Positions 1-10,337 of a DNA stretch of 64,000 nucleotides are shown here, piece after piece (position 1 is the stretch's first letter; each line of letters starts with the position of its first letter). Under the pieces are notes generated by a model that had not been told where the DNA came from, ran no database searches, and saw nothing but the letters and a program-made list of their open reading frames with translations. Origin of the DNA: Streptomyces hiroshimensis (GTDB lineage Bacteria > Actinomycetota > Actinomycetes > Streptomycetales > Streptomycetaceae); contig NZ_BMUT01000004.1 of NCBI RefSeq assembly GCF_014650335.1, positions 248,001 to 312,000 of the forward strand. Reading direction: 5' to 3'. The position numbers were made by a program, and so were the translations under genes.

Positions 1-114
1 CTCGGCTCCTTCCGGCGGCGCACGAGCGGCGACTGGGACTTCGTCCTCGGCGGGCAGGGGTACCGGGGCGGGCTGGAGGAGCTGCTGGGGGACTACGGGA
101 TCGAGGTCGCGTAG
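1..114 (+). CDS. C-terminal end of an unidentified protein (partial)
   Basis: Frame 1 is open from the window edge and closes with TAG at 112-114, giving 37 residues that end in LLGDYGIEVA. The base composition by codon position fits a real Streptomyces gene. The remaining fragment is too short to assign to a family. It is followed by a short gap with a DnaA-box-like sequence and then recQ on the same strand. Confidence 0.6.
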   Translation, partial: LGSFRRRTSGDWDFVLGGQGYRGGLEELLGDYGIEVA

Positions 115-142
115 ATCGCCGGGGCGGTGCGGGCCCCGTGAG

Positions 143-151
143 TTATCCACA
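143..151 (+). promoter_or_regulatory. Perfect DnaA-box sequence TTATCCACA upstream of recQ
   Basis: TTATCCACA matches the classical DnaA 9-mer exactly and sits 41 nt before the recQ start codon. A single box can occur by chance. Its position before a DNA-repair helicase gene makes replication-linked regulation possible, but this is inference. Confidence 0.4.
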
Positions 152-191
152 GGCCCCCGTGCGTGTCGGCGGCCCGCCCTAGACTTTCCGC

Positions 192-2105
<1,914 letters not shown>

Positions 2106-2132
2106 GCGGGCCGGGCCCGGGGCCGCGGCCGG

Positions 2133-2210
2133 GGCCGTGATCAGCGGGCCGCGGCGGCGGCCGTGATCAGCGGGCCGGGCCCCGGGGCCGGGGCCGTGAT
2201 CAGCCGGCCG
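2133..2210. repeat. Three imperfect copies of GGCCGTGATCAGCGGGCC
   Basis: Copies of about 18 nt start near 2133, 2159 and 2192, separated by GC-only spacers. They fill the gap between the convergent 3' ends of recQ and the sortase gene. The arrangement could act as a bidirectional terminator, or it may simply be slippage-prone sequence. Confidence 0.6.
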
Positions 2211-2224
2211 CGTGCCGCGTGCCC

Positions 2225-3085
2225 TCACCTCACCCCGGTGAGGTGGGCGTAGACGACCACGTTGCCCATGTAGGCGTGGCTCTCCTCGGAGAACCCTCCG
2301 CCACAGGTGATCACCCGCAGCTCGGCGCGCTTCGACGGCCCGTACACCTTCTGCGACGGGAAGTCCGTCCGGCTGTACACCTCGATCGCGTCGATGGTGA
2401 AGAGCGCCGTACGGCCGTCCGCGCGCGCCACCTCCACCCGGTAGCCCTTCTTCAGGGCGCCGAGGTTGTAGAAGACGGCGGGCCCGGTGTCGGTGTCGAC
2501 GTGGCCTGCGACGACGGCGGTGCCGGTCGCGCCGGGCGCCGCGCCGTCCGCGTACCAGCCGACGAGGTTGGTCTCGTCGTCCCGCGGGCTGGAGAGGCTG
2601 CCGTCGCGCAGCAGGCCCAGCGGCTGCAGCGGCGCGTCGACGTCGATCGCCGGGATCCGGAACCGCGTCGGCACGGCGACCGGCAGCGGCGGCACCGCGC
2701 GCTCGCCGCGCACCGGGCCCAGGGGCGCCCCGGCGGCCGGGAAGGCCTCGGCCGCGGAGGGCTGCGGGGGCGGGTCCTGGATGTCGGCACCGCGCTGGAT
2801 CAGCCAGCTCCCGAAGCACAGGGCGACGGCGATGCACGCGGCGGCGACGGCCTTGCGCCGGGACTCGCGCCGGGACTCGCGCGCCTGCTGCGAGGACCGC
2901 GGGGGGCGGCGAGGTCCGCGCGGGAGGGCTGCGGAGGGCCCGGCGGAGAGCGGGGCCGCCGGGGACACTGCGGCCGCCGCGGCCCGTCTGTTCGGATTCC
3001 GGCGCATCCGCCGCGAGTTCCGCGGCTTGCGGGAACCGTGCGCCCTGCGGACGGCCCGTTCGCCTGCGTTCTGCGACTGGGACAT
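2225..3085 (-). CDS. Class F sortase (membrane-anchored transpeptidase)
   Basis: A 286-residue protein with an Arg-rich cytoplasmic N-terminus, a single hydrophobic segment at about residues 80-98 (VAAACIAVALCFGSWLI), and an extracellular sortase beta-barrel. The catalytic histidine lies in VVAGHVDTDTGP, the cysteine in LRVITCGG (about residue 261), and the barrel ends in NVVVYAHL. These sequences match the actinobacterial class F type and not the housekeeping class E type. Sortases cut a C-terminal sorting signal and join the protein to a cell-wall acceptor. The neighbouring gene at 3164-3817 encodes a secreted protein with a C-terminal TM segment and basic tail, on the same strand and directly upstream, so it is the likely substrate. 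The 78-nt gap suggests co-transcription. Confidence 0.88.
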   Translation of the reverse strand: MSQSQNAGERAVRRAHGSRKPRNSRRMRRNPNRRAAAAAVSPAAPLSAGPSAALPRGPRRPPRSSQQARESRRESRRKAVAAACIAVALCFGSWLIQRGADIQDPPPQPSAAEAFPAAGAPLGPVRGERAVPPLPVAVPTRFRIPAIDVDAPLQPLGLLRDGSLSSPRDDETNLVGWYADGAAPGATGTAVVAGHVDTDTGPAVFYNLGALKKGYRVEVARADGRTALFTIDAIEVYSRTDFPSQKVYGPSKRAELRVITCGGGFSEESHAYMGNVVVYAHLTGVR

Positions 3086-3163
3086 CGATCTCCTCCACCG
3101 CGCCCCTGGTCCCCGGACGCGCGCGCGTTCGGGGACCAGGGAACGGAGCCGGCCGGGGGCGCG

Positions 3164-3817
3164 TCAGACCCGGTTGCCGTTGCTGCCACGGCGCCGCAGG
3201 TACCAGGTGCCGCCCACCGCCGCGGTGGCCAGCACGGCCGCACCCGCCATGAGCTCGGTCATTCCGGAGTCGTCGCTGGTGGAGCCGACACCGGTCTTCA
3301 TGCCGCCCTTCGGGGGCTTGGCCGGGGTGGAGGAGGAGCCGGAGCCCGAACCCGAGCCCGGTGCCGCACTCGCGCCCGACCCCGACCCCGAGCCCGAGCC
3401 CGACCCCGAGCCCGAGCCCGAGCCCGACCCCGAGCCCGTCGCCGGGCCGGCGCTCGATCCCGAGCCCGTGGAGACGACCAGGTCGCCCGTGGCCTCCTTG
3501 CCGCTGTGGCACTTGACGCCGATGCCGTACGTGCCGGCCTTCGCGCTGTTCGGAACCTTGAAGGTGCCGGCGACGGACTCCTTGTGCGAGCCCGGCTTGA
3601 GCTGGAACGAGGCCGGGCCGCCGACGGCGCTGGCGTCGCCCGTCCCCGAGCCGTTGGAGCCACAGGCGGTGGTGTTCACCGTGACCTCGGTGCCGGGCTT
3701 CGCGGGGTTCGGGCCGACCTCCAGCTTGCCGAAGTCCCCGGCGAGCGCGGGAGCGCTCGCCAGCCCGAGGGCGGCTATGGACAGGGCGGTCCCGGTGAGC
3801 ACTCGTGAGTTACGCAT
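3164..3817 (-). CDS. Secreted Gly-Ser-repeat surface protein, probable sortase F substrate
   Basis: The 217-residue product starts at the ATG at 3817, chosen because GGAGGA lies 6 nt upstream. An in-frame start 36 codons further up would place the signal peptide internally. The order is: signal peptide (residues 1-26, ending APALAG); a roughly 110-residue extracellular beta-type domain with two cysteines (VNTTACGSN and VKCHSG); a long Gly-Ser repeat; then PPKGGMKTGVG, a hydrophobic segment (MTELMAGAAVLATAAVGGTWYL) and the basic tail RRRGSNGNRV. There is no LPXTG, but a KGGMKTG-type sequence followed by a TM segment and basic tail has the layout of a sorting signal. That it is the substrate of the adjacent sortase is inferred from position. 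Confidence 0.8.
   Translation of the reverse strand: MRNSRVLTGTALSIAALGLASAPALAGDFGKLEVGPNPAKPGTEVTVNTTACGSNGSGTGDASAVGGPASFQLKPGSHKESVAGTFKVPNSAKAGTYGIGVKCHSGKEATGDLVVSTGSGSSAGPATGSGSGSGSGSGSGSGSGSGSGASAAPGSGSGSGSSSTPAKPPKGGMKTGVGSTSDDSGMTELMAGAAVLATAAVGGTWYLRRRGSNGNRV
3332..3462 (-). repeat. Hexamer repeat coding for a (Gly-Ser)n linker
   Basis: About twenty near-identical hexamers (GAGCCC or GACCCC on the plus strand) encode alternating Gly-Ser inside the surface protein. Such arrays change length by slippage, so linker length probably varies between strains. It probably spans the peptidoglycan layer. Confidence 0.85.
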
Positions 3818-4153
3818 GCTTGTTCCTCCGTGAGCGCGGCCGCGGCACTTCGATGTGCCACCGAAAGGAGTGGGGGGTCCGCGCTCCTCAGAGCCGAGCG
3901 AACCGGGATCCGGCCCCTCCCGCACCCTGACGTCACATCAGAATCGCCGGTCCGGAACGGCCCGGGCGCCTTGGCGGCAGCCGTAAGGGCAGGTCACGGA
4001 AGGTGACCGTACGGTAACCGGAACGATCGCCGCCGGACGCGGCAAACGGGTGAACCCCGGGGGGCGCGCGGCGCCCGCCGTGAATCACACGGAACGGTGA
4101 CCCCGCAGTCGGAGGGGGCATTTCCGCCGGACGCGCGCGTATGCTCTGCGCCC
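3818..4153. other. 336-nt divergent intergenic region with operator-like inverted repeats
   Basis: It separates the surface-protein gene (minus) from the protease/kinase operon (plus) and must hold both promoters. Two overlapping inverted repeats lie at 3992-4008 (GGTCAC-N5-GTGACC) and 4002-4019 (GGTGACCGTACGGTAACC, one mismatched pair). A further AACGGTGACC occurs near 4092. No small gene with convincing codon use is visible. Confidence 0.6.
3992..4019. promoter_or_regulatory. Overlapping inverted repeats, candidate operator
   Basis: GGTCAC-GGAAG-GTGACC at 3992-4008 shares bases with the 18-nt near-palindrome GGTGACCGTACGGTAACC at 4002-4019. Such nested dyads are typical of dimeric regulator sites. 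They lie 135-160 nt before the start of the kinase operon. The cognate regulator is unknown. Confidence 0.45.
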
Positions 4154-6067
4154 ATGGGGGAGGAGACCGAGGTCCCCGTCAACACCGAGATGCGCGGCGA
4201 GACTTGGCGGGTCCGCATTTCCACGTCCGGCGGGGACGTCCTGGGTGCCGGCATTCTGCTGGCCGCCGATGCGGTTCTCACCTGCGCCCATGTCATTCCC
4301 GCCGGTCCCTGTGACCCCGATCCCCGTACCCCCGGTCCCCGCGCCCCCGGTTCCCGCGACCCCCACGCCCCCGCCTCCCCGGCCGCCCCCGCCGGCGAGG
4401 TGCTGGTCGAGCTGGTCGGGGTGCCAGGCGCCCGCGCCGTCCCGGCCCGAGTGGCCGACGGCTGCTGGGTGCCGGAGCTGGAGGACTCCCGGGGCGATGT
4501 CGCCCTGCTCACCCTGGCCGAGCCGCAGGACGTCCGCCACGCCGCCCCGCTGCACCGCGTCGCACCCACCCGCGGCCGGACGGTATGGATGTGCGGCTTC
4601 CCCAGCACCAGGGAGCTCAAGGACGGGGTGTGGTTCCGGGCCACCCTGGCGGGTCCGTCGGGGCCGCGCGGCGAGTGGGTGCAGATGTTCCCCGTGACGC
4701 CGGAGGAGACGGTGCGGCCCGGCTTCAGCGGGGCCGCCGTGACGGACGCCGAGACCCACCGCGTCCTCGGCATGGTCGTCAGCCGCTACGACGACCGCTC
4801 GTCGGCCGCGCCCGCCGATCAGCGGCTGCACCTGTCGTACATGATCCCCATCGAGACCGTCGTCCGGCACCTGCCGGTCATCGCCCGCTACGTGAGCGGC
4901 GAGCGGGGCAACGGCCTGCCCTCGGTGCCGCGGAGCGCGGCCCGGGACCGTGACTTCGCCCGCTGGCTCGCGCGCTGGTTCGCCGGCGAGGAGGGCACGC
5001 GGCGGATGGAGGCGATCGTCATCAAGAAGGGCGAGGCGGTCCGCTCGGCCACGCTGAGCAGGGCGGTCGCCCTGGCGGACCGGGAACTCCCCGCGGACGC
5101 CCCGGATCCGGCCGGCGCCACCGCCTCGCCCCCACCGCACCTGCCCCCACCACACCTGCCACCGCATCTGCCACCGCAGAGACCCGACCCCCGGCCCCCG
5201 CCCCGCGCCAACGGCACCTCCCGCCGCCCCCCGCCCCCGTACGAGACGGAGGACGACGTCCTGCCGCCCCTCGGCAGCGTCGACCTCGCCCTGGACGTCT
5301 CCGGGGAGACCGTCGCCCGGGTCGCCGAGCGCGTCGCCGACCGCCTCGGGCTGCGCGCCGCCGACGGGGAGGGATCGGCGGTCGGCCGCCTCGGCGCGGC
5401 GAGGAGCGTGCCGCTGACGATCGTCGCCGAAGGCGTCGACTACGCGGTGGCCCCCCTGGCCCTGGTCGAGTTCACCGGGCTGCTGGCCGCCCGGGGCGCC
5501 CGGCTGCTCCTCGTCTTCCGCAACCCCGAATCGCAGAGCCTGGAGCTGGCGCTGAGGATGGCTGACCCCGCCAAGGACGACATCGCCGCCCGGCTCGACC
5601 GGGTGCGCGAGGGCATCGACAACATCGCGCGCCGCGAGCGCACCGCTTTCGAGAAGACCGCCCTGATCGCCCCGGTGCCCCCCGTGCCGCAGCGAGCGGC
5701 CGCCCTCCGGCTGGACCTCACGGCGCTGCGCAAGCACCCGGAGCCCGGCGGCGGGCGCTTCCTGACCGACCTCGGCGCCTTCGAGCGGACCGTGCAGTCG
5801 GCGCTCATGCGCATAGAGGAGGTGATCGGCCTGGCCGAGGCCCGGATCGCCCGGCGCAACGAGCTGCGCGGCCGGCTGGAGGCCTTCTTCGCACTGCTCG
5901 CCGCCCGCAGCCTGGAGGAGGAGCGGGCCGCCGCGCCCCTCTACCGCACCGCCCACAACCTCCTCTACCAGGCGCCCTGTGAGCTCACCGAGGCCGAGCG
6001 CGCCGTGGAGCGCTTCGCCGACGCCGTACGGCACCACACCCACCGCCCGCGAGGGGGCGACGCCTGA
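4154..6067 (+). CDS. Trypsin-like serine protease with C-terminal helical domain, first gene of the PknG-type operon
   Basis: A 637-residue protein if started at the ATG at 4154; an in-frame ATG lies at codon 13. Residues about 15-250 form a chymotrypsin-fold domain: His in LTCAHVIPAG (H46), Asp in GDVALLTLAEP, and Ser in RPGFSGAAVTD, so the triad looks intact. No signal peptide or TM segment is visible, so it should act inside the cell. A Pro-rich linker at about 325-375 follows, then a helical region of about 260 residues rich in Arg, Glu and Leu that I cannot assign. Intracellular trypsin-like domains with C-terminal helical modules are known from bacterial effector systems. Its stop codon overlaps the kinase start (TGATG), indicating translational coupling. 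Confidence 0.85.
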   Translation: MGEETEVPVNTEMRGETWRVRISTSGGDVLGAGILLAADAVLTCAHVIPAGPCDPDPRTPGPRAPGSRDPHAPASPAAPAGEVLVELVGVPGARAVPARVADGCWVPELEDSRGDVALLTLAEPQDVRHAAPLHRVAPTRGRTVWMCGFPSTRELKDGVWFRATLAGPSGPRGEWVQMFPVTPEETVRPGFSGAAVTDAETHRVLGMVVSRYDDRSSAAPADQRLHLSYMIPIETVVRHLPVIARYVSGERGNGLPSVPRSAARDRDFARWLARWFAGEEGTRRMEAIVIKKGEAVRSATLSRAVALADRELPADAPDPAGATASPPPHLPPPHLPPHLPPQRPDPRPPPRANGTSRRPPPPYETEDDVLPPLGSVDLALDVSGETVARVAERVADRLGLRAADGEGSAVGRLGAARSVPLTIVAEGVDYAVAPLALVEFTGLLAARGARLLLVFRNPESQSLELALRMADPAKDDIAARLDRVREGIDNIARRERTAFEKTALIAPVPPVPQRAAALRLDLTALRKHPEPGGGRFLTDLGAFERTVQSALMRIEEVIGLAEARIARRNELRGRLEAFFALLAARSLEEERAAAPLYRTAHNLLYQAPCELTEAERAVERFADAVRHHTHRPRGGDA

Positions 6068-8568
6068 TGACTCCACCCGGGAATCCCCCCGACCGCTGCA
6101 ACCGGCCCGGCTGCAGCGGTCGTATCGAGGCGACCGGCTTCTGCGAACGGTGCTGCCGCCGCCCCCTGCCCGAGGCCCCGCCCTCGCCGGAGAGCCCTCC
6201 CATGCCCGAGAGCCCGTCGACGGCGGAGAGCCCGTCCACGGCCGGCACCCAAAGGCGGGCCCGGACCGACCGGCTGTTCACCGTGGGCCCCGCGGGCGAC
6301 GGCCTCCTCGACCTGCCCCACATCGCCACGCCCTCCCCTGAAGCCCTGGTCGTCGAGGACCCCAAGGTCCCGGCCGGCGGCAAGACCTGCGGGCACGCCG
6401 GGTGCACCGCGATCGTCGCCCGTCCCTACGGCGGGCAGCCGGCCCTGCCCAAGGGCTTCTGCGAACGGTGCGGCCACGCCTACGACTTCACCCCGCGCCT
6501 GGCCCCCGGCGATCTGGTCGGCGGGCAGTACCGCGTGGTGGGGTGCGTGGCCAACGGCGGCCTCGGCTGGGTCTACCTCGCGCACGACATCCGGCTGGAG
6601 AACAACCCCGTGGCCCTCAAGGGCCTCATCAACACCCGCGACCCCGACGCCCTGCACAACATGGGCGTGGAGCGGAACAACCTCATCAGCAACAGCCACC
6701 CCGACATCGTCCGCATCATCAACTTCGTCACCCACCCGGAGCCCGCGGCAGGCGGCGGCGCACCGGACGGGGACGGCCCGGACAGCAACGGCGACGGCGA
6801 CGGCAATGGCGACAGCGACGTCCCCACCCGTTACATCGTCATGGAGTTCGTGCGCGGCATGCTCCTCTCCCAGGTGCGCGAGCGGATCATCCGCCGCGAG
6901 GGCCCCTTCGGCGAGGACCGCATCTTCGAATACGTCCTGTCCTACGGCTGCCGCATCCTCGACGCCCTGGAGAGCCTGCACCGCAAGAACTACGTCTACT
7001 GCGACCTCAAGCCCAACAACGTCATGCACTACGCGGACCAGATCAAGGTCATCGACCTCGGCGCCACCCGCAAGCTGGGCGACGAGGACGGCGTCCTCTT
7101 CGGCGCCCGCGGTTTCACCGCCCCCGAGGTCGTCCGCCTCGGCATCCGGGGCCTGTCCGTCCGATCGGACCTCTTCAGCCTCGGCATGACCCTGCGCGCC
7201 CTCTCGGACCACGCCGACCGGCAGCCCCCGGGCCTCGGTGCCGAGTCCTACCGGCGGGCCATCGCCCGCGCCACCGCGGAGAAGGCGGCCGACCGCTTCG
7301 CCTCGGCCCGCGAGATGGCCGAGCAACTGCGCGGCGTCCTGCGCGAGATCCGCTGCCTGCGCACCGGCACCGAGCACCCCGAGCCGTCCACGCTCTTCGC
7401 CCCCGCCGCCACCCTCCTCGACGCCTCGCTCGGGCGCGTGCCTCCCCTGGAGCGCTGGCTGAGCGGCGAGCGGCGCCCGCTCCTCGACCCCGGCCTGCCC
7501 GCGGCCGACCGCGTCCCGCGCCACCTGCCCGTGCCCTACCCCGACCCCGGCGACCCGGCCGCGGCCCTGCTGGGCCAGCCCACCACGAGCGGTCCGCGCC
7601 GCCTGATCCAGCAGCTGTCCACCTCGGAGCACAAGCGGGTGTCGGTGGAGATCCGCCTCCGGCAGCTGCGCGCCCACCTCGAACTGAGCGAACTCGACGC
7701 CGCGGAGCAGCGTCTGGCGACCGCTGGGAAACTCCTGGGCGACCGGGCCTCCCACGACTGGCGGATCTCCTGGCACCGGGGCCTGATCCACCTCGCCCGG
7801 AGCGAGCCGGGCGCCGCGGAGGGCGAGTTCGACCGCGTGTACCGCGATCTGCCCGGCGAGTACGCCCCCAAGCTGGCCCTCGGCTACTGCGCGGAGCGGC
7901 GCGGCGACGCGGCCGCCGCCGAGCGCTACTACCAGGCCGTATGGCAGCGCAACCGCTCCCAGGGCAGCGCCGCCTTCGGGCTCGCCCGGCTGCGGCTGGC
8001 CGACGGCGACCGCACCGGCGCCGTCGAGATCCTCGAAGGCCTGCCCGAAGCGTCCCGCCACTACGACGCCGCCCGCATCGCCTGCGTGCGCATCTTCTCG
8101 GGGCGCCTCTGCGCCGACGGCGACAGCGCACCACCCGGCCGACCACCCGGCCGACCGCCCGGCCACGGACCGTCCTGCCCCGGGCTGCCCGGCCGCGCCG
8201 ACCTGGCCTCGGCCCTGGACCGGCTGCCCCGGCTCTATCTGGACGAGGGCCACCCCGGCGGCCCGGCCCGCGACCGGCTGGAGGCGGAGACGCTCGAAGT
8301 GGCCCTGGAACGCGTACGGGCGGAAGCGGCGGCCGGCGTGCGGGGCGGCACGGCCGGCGGCGGAGGCGAGCGCGTGGGCGGCACGGCCGGCAACCAGGGC
8401 GGCGGCAGCACCGCGCTCTTCGGTGCGGGCGACGAGGAAGAAGAGTTCGCCCTCCGCACCCGGCTGGAGGCGAAGCTGCGTCGGCTGGCCCGGCAGGCGC
8501 CCACCCCCGGCGGCCTCGCCGCCCTGGTCGACCTGGCGAACAGCGTCCGCCCCAGGACCCGCTTCTGA
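6067..8568 (+). CDS. PknG-like Ser/Thr protein kinase with zinc ribbons and TPR region
   Basis: An 833-residue protein beginning at the ATG that overlaps the upstream stop by one base. It has a cysteine cluster at residues 11-29, then a second zinc-ribbon-like region (CGHAGC and FCERCG, about 108-135), as in the rubredoxin-like region of mycobacterial PknG. The kinase domain follows: P-loop GCVANGGLGWVYLAHD, Lys in VALKG (K185), the catalytic loop YCDLKPNNV (D313, so Arg is absent, a non-RD kinase like PknG), and DLG in place of DFG at 330-332. The C-terminal half is helical with TPR-like repeats (such as FGLARLRLADGDRTGAVEIL), again as in PknG. No TM segment is present. An Asp-Gly-Asn insert (about 231-252) and an RPPGRPPG repeat are unusual additions. 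It is expected to phosphorylate a cytosolic regulator in response to the sensor encoded downstream. Confidence 0.9.
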   Translation: MTPPGNPPDRCNRPGCSGRIEATGFCERCCRRPLPEAPPSPESPPMPESPSTAESPSTAGTQRRARTDRLFTVGPAGDGLLDLPHIATPSPEALVVEDPKVPAGGKTCGHAGCTAIVARPYGGQPALPKGFCERCGHAYDFTPRLAPGDLVGGQYRVVGCVANGGLGWVYLAHDIRLENNPVALKGLINTRDPDALHNMGVERNNLISNSHPDIVRIINFVTHPEPAAGGGAPDGDGPDSNGDGDGNGDSDVPTRYIVMEFVRGMLLSQVRERIIRREGPFGEDRIFEYVLSYGCRILDALESLHRKNYVYCDLKPNNVMHYADQIKVIDLGATRKLGDEDGVLFGARGFTAPEVVRLGIRGLSVRSDLFSLGMTLRALSDHADRQPPGLGAESYRRAIARATAEKAADRFASAREMAEQLRGVLREIRCLRTGTEHPEPSTLFAPAATLLDASLGRVPPLERWLSGERRPLLDPGLPAADRVPRHLPVPYPDPGDPAAALLGQPTTSGPRRLIQQLSTSEHKRVSVEIRLRQLRAHLELSELDAAEQRLATAGKLLGDRASHDWRISWHRGLIHLARSEPGAAEGEFDRVYRDLPGEYAPKLALGYCAERRGDAAAAERYYQAVWQRNRSQGSAAFGLARLRLADGDRTGAVEILEGLPEASRHYDAARIACVRIFSGRLCADGDSAPPGRPPGRPPGHGPSCPGLPGRADLASALDRLPRLYLDEGHPGGPARDRLEAETLEVALERVRAEAAAGVRGGTAGGGGERVGGTAGNQGGGSTALFGAGDEEEEFALRTRLEAKLRRLARQAPTPGGLAALVDLANSVRPRTRF

Positions 8569-8572
8569 CACG

Positions 8573-8672
8573 AGGGAACGCATGGACCGAGGCAACGGAC
8601 CGAAGCAAGGGACCGAGGCAGGGGACCGAGGCAAGCGAGGCAAGGGACCGACGCGATGAACCGAGATACGCG
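8573..8672 (+). repeat. Purine-rich repeated leader between the kinase and VWA genes
   Basis: The 104-nt gap contains several copies of GGGACCGA-GGCAAG-like units, then two copies of GATGAACCG at 8655-8663 and 8672-8680, so two ATG codons lie 17 nt apart. Only the ATG at 8673 is in frame with the VWA gene. The repeats supply several Shine-Dalgarno-like stretches and could modulate translation. Confidence 0.5.
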
Positions 8673-10337
8673 ATGAACCGGGACGACGCCGCGGGCCCGC
8701 AGGACCGCGCACCGACGGCGGCCCTGCCCGCTCTCACCGTCCAGCTGGGACAGAACAAGTACCTGCCGGCCGGCCCCGAAGCCGTGCCGGCCCACGCCAT
8801 CCTCACCGTCGAGGGCCACGGCCTGGGCGGGCTCACCGCCCACGCCTCCTCCGCCGAGGTCGTCGTCATCGACTGCTCGGGGTCGATGAACTGGCCCAGC
8901 ACGAAGATCTCGGCGGCCCGCAAGGCGGCGGCCGCCGCCATCGGCGTCCTGCGCGACGGCACCCGCTTCGCCCTCGTCGAAGGCACCGACAAGGCCCGCG
9001 TCGTCTATCCCGCGACCGGCCGGCTGGCCGTCGCGGGCCCCGCCACCCGGGCCGACGCCGCCCGTACCGCCCACGCCCTCGTCGCCGCGGGCGGCACGGC
9101 CGTCGCCTCCTGGCTCGCCTGCGCCCGCGATCTGCTCACCGCCCCGGAGCAGGACCACCCCATCCGGCACGCCCTCCTGCTGACCGACGGCAGGAACGAG
9201 CACGACCGGCCCGGCGAGCTGGAGCGCGTCCTCGCCGACTGCACGGGGAAGTTCACCTGCGACGCGCGCGGCATCGGCGACCAGTGGGCGGCCGCCGAGC
9301 TGCGGGCGATCGCCTCCCGGCTGCACGGCAAGGCGGACGCCGTCGAGCGCGACTCCGACCTGGAGGACGAGTTCCGCACGATGATGACGAGCGCCATGGC
9401 CAAGGCGCTGCCCGGCATCCGCATCCGCGTCCGGCCGCGCGCCGGCAGCGAGATCCGTTTCTTCAAGCAGGTCTTCCCCACCGAGCTGGACCTGACGAAG
9501 GAGGGCGTGCAGTCCGGCGAGCGCAGCTGGGATTTCCCGACCGGCGCGTGGGGCGACGAGTCCCGTGACTACCACCTGTGCGTCACGGCCGACCGCGCCG
9601 GCGACCCCATGGGCGAGGACATGCAGCTGGCCTCGGTGTCGCTGGTGCCCGACGCCGTCGGCGACCACCCCGCCGAGGCCGTCGTCGCCGTGCCCCTGCC
9701 CGTGCCGCTGCTCGTCCACTGGACCGACGACGCCGGCCTGTCCACGCAGGTCCATCCGCGCGTCGCCCACTTCGCCGGCCACGCCGACCTGGGCCGGGCG
9801 GTCAACGCCGGCTGCGAGGCGTACGAGCGCGGCGACCGCGCGGCCGCGGAGGAGGAGTGGGGCCGGGCCGTGCGGCTCGCCCACGAACTCGGCGACGAGA
9901 AGATGCTGCGCCGGCTGCGGCGCCTGGTGCGCATCGACGACGCCGGGGAGGGGCGGGTCCGGCTGCTCGGCGTCATCGCGGCCGGTGACCTCAACGCGGC
10001 CTGGGTGGGCTCCGACCACAGCACGCAGACGCACAAGTCCTGGGAGCCGCCGCCCGGGTCGCCCGAGCCCGCTCCGCCGCCCTCCGTGCCCGGGCCGCGG
10101 CGGGTGCCCGGTGCGGCGGACGCCCGTATCTGCGGCGCCCCCGGCGCGTCCGGTGTGCCCGACGTCGTATGTCCCCGCCCTCAGTGCGGGCGCATCTCCC
10201 CCGGCACGGCGAAGGTCTGCCCCAAGTGCGGGCACAGCCTCCCGGCGAGGGGCGCGTCGCCCGCGTCACCCGCGCCGCTCGCCCCGCCCGAGCAGCACGA
10301 GCGGCCGGAGCACGAGCCACCGGAGCCGCCCGCATGA
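8673..10337 (+). CDS. VWA-domain protein with C-terminal zinc ribbon
   Basis: A 554-residue cytosolic protein, third gene of the operon. The VWA domain (about residues 60-250) has the MIDAS sequence DCSGS (D67, S69, S71) for divalent-metal binding, and TDGRNEHD further on. A middle beta-rich region (about 255-390) and a helical stretch (about 390-460) follow. The tail is disordered and Pro-rich and ends in a zinc ribbon, CPRPQCGR...CPKCGHSL (about 505-530). The same type of zinc ribbon occurs in the kinase, so the two may assemble. VWA proteins usually scaffold or recruit partners through metal-dependent contacts. The stop overlaps the start of the next gene (ATGA at 10334-10337). The substrate and partners are not known. 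Confidence 0.87.
   Translation: MNRDDAAGPQDRAPTAALPALTVQLGQNKYLPAGPEAVPAHAILTVEGHGLGGLTAHASSAEVVVIDCSGSMNWPSTKISAARKAAAAAIGVLRDGTRFALVEGTDKARVVYPATGRLAVAGPATRADAARTAHALVAAGGTAVASWLACARDLLTAPEQDHPIRHALLLTDGRNEHDRPGELERVLADCTGKFTCDARGIGDQWAAAELRAIASRLHGKADAVERDSDLEDEFRTMMTSAMAKALPGIRIRVRPRAGSEIRFFKQVFPTELDLTKEGVQSGERSWDFPTGAWGDESRDYHLCVTADRAGDPMGEDMQLASVSLVPDAVGDHPAEAVVAVPLPVPLLVHWTDDAGLSTQVHPRVAHFAGHADLGRAVNAGCEAYERGDRAAAEEEWGRAVRLAHELGDEKMLRRLRRLVRIDDAGEGRVRLLGVIAAGDLNAAWVGSDHSTQTHKSWEPPPGSPEPAPPPSVPGPRRVPGAADARICGAPGASGVPDVVCPRPQCGRISPGTAKVCPKCGHSLPARGASPASPAPLAPPEQHERPEHEPPEPPA

Noticed and set aside
3332..3462. Possible CRISPR-like array
   Set aside because: The units are contiguous hexamers in a coding frame with no spacers.
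5965..8712. Long minus-strand frame opposite the kinase gene
   Set aside because: Its sequence is Gly/Ala/Arg-rich filler without domains and lies opposite a kinase with all motifs.
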